DNA of 64,000 nt from CAVRCA01 sp965218045 (GTDB lineage: Bacteria; Pseudomonadota; Alphaproteobacteria; Acetobacterales; Acetobacteraceae): NCBI GenBank assembly GCA_965218045.1, contig CBDCJX010000009.1, forward strand, positions 186,001 through 250,000. The letters are read 5' to 3'. The notes under the pieces were generated by a model. That model searched no databases. It was not told where the DNA came from and worked only from the letters and a program-made list of their open reading frames with translations. Shown here piece after piece: positions 63,271-64,000 of this stretch. Position numbers and translations under genes: made by a program. Position 1 is the first letter of the stretch. Every line of letters starts with the position of its first letter.

Positions 63271-64000
<730 letters not shown>

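Overview
The window is high-GC DNA from an alphaproteobacterium, most likely Rhodospirillales and probably Acetobacteraceae. That placement is inferred from gene content and order: acnA beside ccmAB, sdhCDAB, membrane-bound ferritin MbfA, DUF1491, DUF3576 and an EcfG-type promoter. No database search was possible. Both ends cut through genes: an ABC substrate-binding protein at base 1 and tuf at base 64000.

Layout. 1-864: truncated NMT1/THI5-like binding protein. 923-4161: a tightly packed plus-strand run of two SDR oxidoreductases, a DUF1491 protein, selA and selC (tRNA-Sec), followed directly by a 14-bp tandem repeat. 4447-8252: three tandem OmpA-type outer-membrane proteins, two with hairpin terminators. 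8305-14735: a lipoprotein, a single-domain response regulator, a secreted two-module protein, uvrB, an SDR, a SYLF protein and an alpha/beta hydrolase. 14799-19350: ccmB and ccmA on the minus strand, then DUF29 and acnA on the plus strand. 19354-21983: an AlgJ/AlgI-like polysaccharide O-acetylation pair. 22086-24069: a copper/cytochrome-oxidase assembly cluster (DUF2946-like, SCO1, PCuAC, lipoprotein). 24083-25148: a stress-type SDR and a tiny proline-rich protein behind a good EcfG promoter match. 25302-28438: a sugar ABC importer without its ATPase. 28444-33879: mbfA, DUF3830, hydantoinase, DUF3576 lipoprotein and a large porin. 34155-35228: a scrambled yggS pseudogene containing an ISAs1-like transposase remnant. 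35423-37315: kup. 37316-38968: 1.65 kb of decayed, gene-free DNA with a diverged repeat pair. 38969-43280: sdhCDAB followed by a tyrosine-phosphatase-like gene. 43381-48573: a dienelactone hydrolase, a large cyclase/ATPase/TPR regulator, a basic coiled-coil protein and an orphan PIN-domain protein. 48590-64000: the tuf-S10-spc-alpha ribosomal super-operon, read right to left from tuf to rplQ.

How it works together. The ribosomal block carries 23 ribosomal proteins plus SecY, adenylate kinase, RNA polymerase alpha and EF-Tu. sdh and acnA belong to the TCA cycle, and the SCO/PCuAC cluster and CcmAB serve respiratory-chain maturation. selA and selC supply two parts of selenocysteine insertion; selB, selD and any selenoprotein lie elsewhere. 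The accessory interest is concentrated in the selA-selC junction with its repeat, the response-regulator upstream region, the pseudogene/IS mosaic and the repeat-bearing decayed region. I did not find a clearly new defence or biosynthetic system.
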